From the NCBI GenBank assembly GCA_013177815.1, contig JABLXM010000003.1:1-64000 (forward strand): a stretch of DNA of 64,000 nucleotides, given 5' to 3'. The notes under the pieces are model-generated. The model searched no databases. It saw nothing but the letters and a program-made list of their open reading frames with translations, and was not told the origin of the DNA. This DNA comes from Anaerolineae bacterium (GTDB lineage: Bacteria > Chloroflexota > Anaerolineae > Anaerolineales > Anaerolineaceae). This document shows positions 58,137 through 64,000 of this stretch, in pieces; the stretch's first letter is position 1, and each line of letters opens with the position of its first letter. The translations under genes and the position numbers were made by a program.

Positions 58137-61073
58137 TTAGCGGACCCCCCACAAGCGCACGGTGCCGTCAGCGGAGGAACTGATCAGCAGTGAGCCATCC
58201 GGTGAAAACTGCAAAGCATGGACCCAACCACGGTGACCTTCCAGCAATCGCAGCACCTCGCCGCTTTCAACGTCCCATAACGCAATCGCGCCCTCATATG
58301 AGGCGCTCGCCAGGATGCTGCCATCCGGTGAATACGCCACATTGGATACGGAAGATGTGGCGCCCCACAGCGTTTTGACCACCTCACCCGTGGATGGGTC
58401 GATCACGTTGATCGACCCATCCACATATCCGGCTGCCAGGTAGTTGTTTGCAGGAGAGAACGCAATAGCGTCCGCATTGGAGACGCTCTTTAAGTTCTTC
58501 GAGAAATTGAACTCCGGGACCGACCAAAGTATCAGACTGCCATCATAATCACTGCTGGCAAACCAACGCCCATCCGAAGAGAACGCCAGTCCGGATATCT
58601 CGGCGGTATTCCCGGCGAGCTGCCATTCCAATTGGCTGTTGTAATAATCATCCGGCGGCTGATAAGTCTCCCAGGAAAATTCGGGGTCCAGCAATTCCAC
58701 GAAAAGCCGCGAAGACAAAACCGACAGGTTCCCTTCCCAATCTCCTATCGCCAGCCAGTCGCCATCGGGGGAAAACTGCATGATATTGGGGGTCATACTA
58801 CCATAGTAGTACATATCGCTGTTCTTGAGGTCATTGGTGACGGGATCCCAGGAGCTGATGTTGTCATAATCGGCAGTGATCAATAAATCCCTCAGCGGGT
58901 ATTGCGCCATGGTCGAATTGTTCTCCAAGGTAGTCATTGATTGCACCGCACCGTTCCTCGGGTCGATGAGGTTGAGTTGGGTCGGGTATCCCCCACCGTA
59001 CACCAGAAGCGGCTGGTCGTGGAGCATGTAGACAAATACAGGGGCAGCGTTGAAGCCGGTCACCTGGATGATCTTCTCCCCTTCCGGCATGCGCCAGGCG
59101 GTGAGCGAGCCATCCTCCGAGGCAGTCACGAGGATGGCGCCATCCACCGAGAAAGACAGGCTGTTGATGATTCCATCGTGGGCGGATAACAATTGCCGCG
59201 AGTAAGGCTCACCGGTTTTGGCATTGAAGAGGGCAACCTTGCCGGCAGTGGTGCCAACCGCCAACACATTCCCGTCAGGCGCATATGCCAGCCTGGTAGC
59301 GTCGGAGGGAACATTGATGGCGCGCACCAACGCCCAATCGCCCACCGAGTAAATGTTGACCACACCCGATTGCGTGAACGCAGCCAGAAAATTGTCGTCT
59401 GGTGAAAAAGCGCAGTAAGTGGTCAATTGGTGCAAGGTCTTAACTTCATTAAAGTGCCCATCTTCCAGACTGAATATCGTCATTTGATCATCGTCTATGA
59501 CTGTCACCCATTTACCGTCTGAGGATACGACTGCGGAATATGCCCAACCATAACCCATATCGGAGTGATATTCCGAAATACGTTCTCCGCTTTCGATATC
59601 CCAGAGGTATAACGCCTCGGTACCGTGGATGCTGATGAGGCGATTCTCACCAGGGATAAAACCCAGCCCCGCGACTTCCTCATAGCGACCAGCCTGCATT
59701 GTCTGGAGCAGCCCGCCCTGATTGTTCCACACACGGATGACGGCATCATCCGAACCGCCTGCAAGGAGGCTGCCATCCGCCGAGTAAGCCAATGCTCTAA
59801 CGCCCCCTTGCACCTCGTGCGACCACAACAAATAGTTCATCTGTGAGTCATAAACATAAAAACCGAGCGTTGTAGCGGCTGCCAACTGGCTTTCATCGGG
59901 AGAGAACTTCACCTGGTTCAATACACCATTTCCATAACGCGCGATGGGCACCACACCGGCTGCGTTAGCGGCGGTAATGGGCGTGGTGGGAATATCTGCC
60001 GGGGTATTCATTTGCACAGGTGTGGGCGATGGCGTTACATAAATCGTGGGCGTGGGGGATACGCTTGGCGCGCGTATAGCCGTGGATAAGAACGGCTTCA
60101 CAACGGCTGGGGGGGTGATGCCAACTGCCGGAAGCTCACCGGAATCAGAAGATAACAGGCGGTAAATACCAAAAACGCCGCCCAAAACGATTACCAGCAT
60201 CAGCACGCCGCCGGCAACCGCCAACCAACCCCAACCCGGCATACGACGCTTGCCCGCCGGTATCTCGGTTATGGGCGCCCTGCTCAAAGCCGACTTGAAT
60301 TCCTTGATCGTCATGAAGCGATCGCCCGGAGCAGGCTGCATGGCTTTGAGGATCGCTGCTTCGACCTGGGGGGATATTTGGGGATTGAACTGACGCGGCG
60401 CCGTGAGGGGTGATCCGATGGTGCGCTGAATGGACTCGACCGGCACCCGCCCGGTGAGCAGATTATAGAGCGTTGCGCCCAACGCGTAGATATCCGAACG
60501 GTGATCGGTTATACCAAAACCGTATTGCTCCTGGGGTGAAAAGCCGGGGGTCACCGCGCGGGCGCCGGCAGTGGTGCGCACCTCGGGGTCATAGAGCTTG
60601 GCAACCCCAAAATCGACCAGCATTGCCCGACCATCAGAACCAATGATGATATTTTGGGGCTTGATATCGCGGTGGATGACCGGCTTGGGTTGACCGTGCA
60701 GGTACGCCAGTGCGTCACAGATTTGATCGATCCATTCCAGCACTTCCCCTTCTGACAGGGGGGCGCCGGCTTTTTGAAGCTTGGCTGCAAGGTCTTCGCC
60801 CTCGACGAAATCCATCACCAAGTACTGACCCTGTCCCGGGATGATGAAATAGTCCGTCACACGCGGTAGATTCGCATGGTGCATATTCGCCATAATGCTG
60901 GCTTCGTGAATGAACTGACGCTGGGCATCTTCTGAGACTTCAAAATTCTCTTTGACAGCGCAGGGGCGCATCAGGTTAAGGTCGGTGGCTTTATAGACAG
61001 CGCCAAAGCCCCCCTGACCCAGAAGGGCAATGATCTGGTAACGATTATTGAGAATGTCGCCGTTCGAGTGCAT
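58137..61073 (-). CDS. Ser/Thr protein kinase with TM and C-terminal WD40 propeller
   Basis: YQIIALLGQGGFGAVYKATD; VIHRDIKPQNIIIGSDGRAMLVDFGVAK; TM LAVAGGVLMLVIVLGGVFGIY; WD40 blades (YSADGSLLAGGSDDAVIRVWNN ... FSPDGSLLISSSADGTVRLWGVR). Confidence 0.96.
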   Translation of the reverse strand: MHSNGDILNNRYQIIALLGQGGFGAVYKATDLNLMRPCAVKENFEVSEDAQRQFIHEASIMANMHHANLPRVTDYFIIPGQGQYLVMDFVEGEDLAAKLQKAGAPLSEGEVLEWIDQICDALAYLHGQPKPVIHRDIKPQNIIIGSDGRAMLVDFGVAKLYDPEVRTTAGARAVTPGFSPQEQYGFGITDHRSDIYALGATLYNLLTGRVPVESIQRTIGSPLTAPRQFNPQISPQVEAAILKAMQPAPGDRFMTIKEFKSALSRAPITEIPAGKRRMPGWGWLAVAGGVLMLVIVLGGVFGIYRLLSSDSGELPAVGITPPAVVKPFLSTAIRAPSVSPTPTIYVTPSPTPVQMNTPADIPTTPITAANAAGVVPIARYGNGVLNQVKFSPDESQLAAATTLGFYVYDSQMNYLLWSHEVQGGVRALAYSADGSLLAGGSDDAVIRVWNNQGGLLQTMQAGRYEEVAGLGFIPGENRLISIHGTEALYLWDIESGERISEYHSDMGYGWAYSAVVSSDGKWVTVIDDDQMTIFSLEDGHFNEVKTLHQLTTYCAFSPDDNFLAAFTQSGVVNIYSVGDWALVRAINVPSDATRLAYAPDGNVLAVGTTAGKVALFNAKTGEPYSRQLLSAHDGIINSLSFSVDGAILVTASEDGSLTAWRMPEGEKIIQVTGFNAAPVFVYMLHDQPLLVYGGGYPTQLNLIDPRNGAVQSMTTLENNSTMAQYPLRDLLITADYDNISSWDPVTNDLKNSDMYYYGSMTPNIMQFSPDGDWLAIGDWEGNLSVLSSRLFVELLDPEFSWETYQPPDDYYNSQLEWQLAGNTAEISGLAFSSDGRWFASSDYDGSLILWSVPEFNFSKNLKSVSNADAIAFSPANNYLAAGYVDGSINVIDPSTGEVVKTLWGATSSVSNVAYSPDGSILASASYEGAIALWDVESGEVLRLLEGHRGWVHALQFSPDGSLLISSSADGTVRLWGVR

Positions 61074-61201
61074 GGGGATTTACCTCCACATAATACCAAT
61101 TCAGTCAGGCATCAATGACTGCAATGCCAACCATCAGGTTGGATATTACATGGCACTATCGATGTTAAAATTATATAACTTATGTATAAATCAAGGCAAC
61201 T

Positions 61202-61726
61202 ATGGAACGCAAACCGATCGATTTGACGTCGTTCACCGCCCACCCGCACGCATTATGGGATTGGACCTGGTTCCTGCTGGCAAGCGGCGACCTGGCTGCC
61301 GGCAAGTACAACGCCATGACTGTCTCGTGGGGCGCGCTGGGGTTCATCTGGAATAAACCGCTGGCGATGGTGGTGGTGCGCCCAACGCGCTACACCTTCG
61401 GCTTCATGAATGACTTTGCCTCGTTCACGCTCTCGGCATTCGACCAATCCCACCGCAAAGCGCTGGAATACCTGGGCAGCCGTTCAGGGCGGAACGAAGA
61501 CAAGATCAAGGCTTCCGGGCTAACTCTCCAGTCCGCCACCCAGGTGGCGGCGCCAGGCTTCGCCGAAGCCGAACTGGTGCTGGAATGCCGCAAGGTCTAT
61601 TGGCAGGATATAGATCCCAGCCACTTCCTCGATACCCGCATCGACCAGCTCTATAACAAAGACTATCACCGCATTTTCTTCGGCGAGGTGGTCGCCATCA
61701 CCGGCACCGACAAGTACACTGGGTAA
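61202..61726 (+). CDS. Flavin reductase (FMN-binding split-barrel) family protein
   Basis: AAGKYNAMTVSWGALGFIWNKPLAMVVVRPTRYTFGFMNDFASFTLSAFDQSHRKALEYLGSRSGR. Confidence 0.85.
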   Translation: MERKPIDLTSFTAHPHALWDWTWFLLASGDLAAGKYNAMTVSWGALGFIWNKPLAMVVVRPTRYTFGFMNDFASFTLSAFDQSHRKALEYLGSRSGRNEDKIKASGLTLQSATQVAAPGFAEAELVLECRKVYWQDIDPSHFLDTRIDQLYNKDYHRIFFGEVVAITGTDKYTG

Positions 61727-61732
61727 CAAAAA

Positions 61733-62095
61733 AACCTCAGAGGCACAGAGGATGATATTCACCGCAGAGGACGGAGAGAACGCGGAGATATTTATCAGGA
61801 GCGCCGATAGAGATAGACCAGCGCGCCGGCGATACAGTCCGATGAAGCCTTCTTCAGCCAGGGCAGTCTAACATTCGATGCTCACACCAATGCGGTTTTT
61901 TTGGGAACATAGCAATCCAAGCTCTATGACGGTCTCCGGCGACCTCGGCACGAACGGTCTGCCGTATCTGCATGAGAATATACCAAGCACTGGGGAAGAA
62001 AAGGCAACCAATTTACTTTTTACTTTTTCTCCGTGTCTCCGTGCCTCTGTGGTTAGTAAATAACAATCTCTGCCATCTCTCCGCTCTCTGCGGTG
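61733..62095. repeat. Composite inverted-repeat island (two repeat types per side), related to the GxxExxY cassette ends
   Basis: Left AACCTCAGAGGCACAGAG (61733-61750) and CACCGCAGAGGACGGAGAGAACGCGGAGAT (61760-61789). Right TTTCTCCGTGTCTCCGTGCCTCTGTGGTT (62026-62054) and ATCTCTGCCATCTCTCCGCTCTCTGCGGTG (62066-62095). Confidence 0.75.
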
Positions 62096-62108
62096 AGTTA
62101 CCCCCTGA

Positions 62109-63134
62109 TCAAGCCACCTGGAAGAGCAGCGGTTCGCCAGCCATCCAACGGCGGATATTTGTGTAATCTACAAATCGCTCGGGCAAGCCGGCAGCTTCCA
62201 GCGAGCCGGAGGCGGTATGCCCGGTGAGCAGCATGTTGCTATCCGGAACACGCGCCAGGTCCAGCAATGGGTTATCCTGTCGGATCGGCTCCCAGACGAA
62301 GGTATCGCTGGCAACGCCCCCCAACCGCCCGGACGCCAGCGCATCCCGCACATCCGCTTCATTGAGTAATGGACTTCCACCGCAATTGACGATGCAAGCG
62401 CCCGCTTTCATCATTGCGATGAAATCCTTGTCGATGAACTCCTCCGTCTCAGGCGAATACGGCAGCAGGATGCACAAGTAATCGCTGGCACGCGCCAGGT
62501 CATCCTGGCTGGCGAAGTGGATCGCAAGGTCGCGTTCGGCAGTCTCAGGGAGTCGGCTGCGCTTGTTGTACAGCACGGTGCATTCGAAACCCTTCAGCCG
62601 GCGCGCCAGTTCGATGCCAATCTCGCCAAAACCCAGGATGCCAACGGTCTGATGGTAAAGCGTGCCGATGCCCTGGCGGTGGGTGAAGTCAACGACGAAG
62701 TGATCCTCGGTGCAGCGTTTGGGCGGCATGCCCCAATCCTGGTCGAGCGTGACGGCGTGCATGGCTTCGCGCAGCCGCTTCGCCAGCGCCAGCAGTTGCA
62801 GCAGCATATGTTCCGCCACCATGATGGTCGTCCCGATGGGCTGGTAGCATACCGGGATGCCGGCAGCGCGTGCCGCCGCCAGGTCGATATCGTAGGTCTG
62901 CGAGCCCAGGCGCTGCACCAATTCGAGTTCGTCCCCAGCGGCAATGATCTGAGCATCGATGGGCTGCGCGCGTTCGGTGATCAGGATGCGCTTGCCCGGC
63001 AGATGCTGGACGATATCCTCTTTGGATGGATCGCGCAGCATGGTGATCTCTAGTTCAGGCGGCGCTCCCTGCAGCGCGGCTTGCTGGTGGCGCGCGCCGC
63101 GGTGGGTGATGAACAACGTAGGATAGGTGGTCAT
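62109..63134 (-). CDS. D-isomer-specific 2-hydroxyacid dehydrogenase family protein
   Basis: GILGFGEIGIELARRLKGFECTVLYNKRSR; ACIVNCGGSPLLNEADVRDALASGRLGGVASDTFVWEP. Confidence 0.88.
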   Translation of the reverse strand: MTTYPTLFITHRGARHQQAALQGAPPELEITMLRDPSKEDIVQHLPGKRILITERAQPIDAQIIAAGDELELVQRLGSQTYDIDLAAARAAGIPVCYQPIGTTIMVAEHMLLQLLALAKRLREAMHAVTLDQDWGMPPKRCTEDHFVVDFTHRQGIGTLYHQTVGILGFGEIGIELARRLKGFECTVLYNKRSRLPETAERDLAIHFASQDDLARASDYLCILLPYSPETEEFIDKDFIAMMKAGACIVNCGGSPLLNEADVRDALASGRLGGVASDTFVWEPIRQDNPLLDLARVPDSNMLLTGHTASGSLEAAGLPERFVDYTNIRRWMAGEPLLFQVA

Positions 63135-63285
63135 GGAATTCCTCCGGTGGGTGGCATGCGGTCTGGCTGCTGGAACGCAATCCCGATGGCGCTCTTTATT
63201 ATGGAGCGTGTGATCAGCGACCCCATCGCGTGACCGGTGGATGATGCAATAATTATATGACAGAATGGCGGCTGATCATTAAACA

Positions 63286-63315
63286 GCAAAGGGATGGTTT
63301 TTTCCATCCCTTTGC
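63286..63315. terminator. Terminator hairpin (12-bp perfect arms, T6 loop)
   Basis: GCAAAGGGATGG tttttt CCATCCCTTTGC downstream of the phnE-like gene. Confidence 0.75.
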
Positions 63316-63335
63316 GCTCAGTTCAAGTCAGTCGA

Positions 63336-64000
63336 TCAGACGTAGCGCTCACGCAGCATCGACGAGATGTAATCCATGCTGGCGACCACCACCGCGATGG
63401 CAAGCATTTGCGCGCTGGCGGCGCGGTAGTTGAGCAGGTTGATATTCTGCTGCAACAGAAAGCCAATGCCGCCGCCGCCGACAAAGCCGATGATAGTGGA
63501 CATACGCACGTTGATATCCCAACGGTACATGGTGTAAGAGATATAGGGCGGGACGATCTGCGGCACCACGCCGTAGATGATGGTCTGCAAACGGTTGGCG
63601 CCGGTGGCTTCGATTGCCTCCAGCGGACCGGGCATGATGCTCTCCACCTGCTCAGAATACAGTTTGCCCAGGCTGACGATGGTGTGCAGCCCCAACGCCA
63701 GCACGCCCGCAAACGGACCGATGCCGACCGCGATGACGAACACGATTGCCATCACCAGGGCTTCGATCGAGCGCAGCCCGTTCAGCAGCGTGCGTGTGAT
63801 GGTGTAGATCACCATGCCGGTCGGCAATGTATCCCTGGCTTTGGTAGTGATCGCCAGGAACAATCCCAACCCGCCACCGACTGCCATCGGGATCCACAAA
63901 GTGTATAACGGGCGGTCGATCTGGTACAACCACTCCACCAACGCGCCCAGCAGACCCAACACCAGCGCGCCGGCTACCGACATCAGGAGTAAATTCAGGA
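63336..64000 (-). CDS. Phosphonate-type ABC transporter permease (PhnE-like), 5' end beyond window
   Basis: IYGVVPQIVPPYISYTMYRWDINVRMSTIIGFVGGGGIGFLLQQNINLLNYRAASAQMLAIAVVVASMDYISSMLRERYV. Frame stays open upstream of the track start at 63983 to the window edge. Confidence 0.88.
   Translation of the reverse strand, partial: LNLLLMSVAGALVLGLLGALVEWLYQIDRPLYTLWIPMAVGGGLGLFLAITTKARDTLPTGMVIYTITRTLLNGLRSIEALVMAIVFVIAVGIGPFAGVLALGLHTIVSLGKLYSEQVESIMPGPLEAIEATGANRLQTIIYGVVPQIVPPYISYTMYRWDINVRMSTIIGFVGGGGIGFLLQQNINLLNYRAASAQMLAIAVVVASMDYISSMLRERYV

Noticed and set aside
61878-62063. 61-aa ORF inside the repeat island
   Set aside because: Runs into the repeat itself (SPCLRASVV is the translated repeat); no independent coding evidence.

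Overview
The window looks like a chromosomal segment from a Chloroflexota (Anaerolineae-like) bacterium; this is inferred from gene content and lipoprotein/TPR/WD40 style, not from a search. Main blocks: a 3'-truncated sensor histidine kinase (missing from the ORF track); a decayed integrase plus excisionase-like remnant beside tRNA-Arg(TCG); an OmpR-type regulator; a NatAB-like ABC exporter; a BMP/nucleoside ABC uptake operon; MFS-trmD; two TPR proteins; CIRCE-controlled groESL; a PknB-like kinase with a beta-propeller sensor; lepB, der, cdaR-like, cdaA and coaE; an ISAs1-family IS; dnaN; a stand-alone PEP/pyruvate-binding protein; a large TPR/WD40/DGT-repeat protein; a complete 14-gene nuoA-N operon; a second kinase-WD40 protein; a flavin reductase; a 2-hydroxyacid dehydrogenase; and a partial phnE-like permease. 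The most interesting signal is a ~560-bp cassette inserted between nuoF and nuoG. It encodes one GxxExxY (PD-(D/E)XK nuclease-like) protein and is bounded by 27-bp inverted repeats (25/27 match). The same repeat family recurs at 61733-62095 around a short insert with no GxxExxY ORF, suggesting a dispersed, poorly described mobile or repeat-associated nuclease family.
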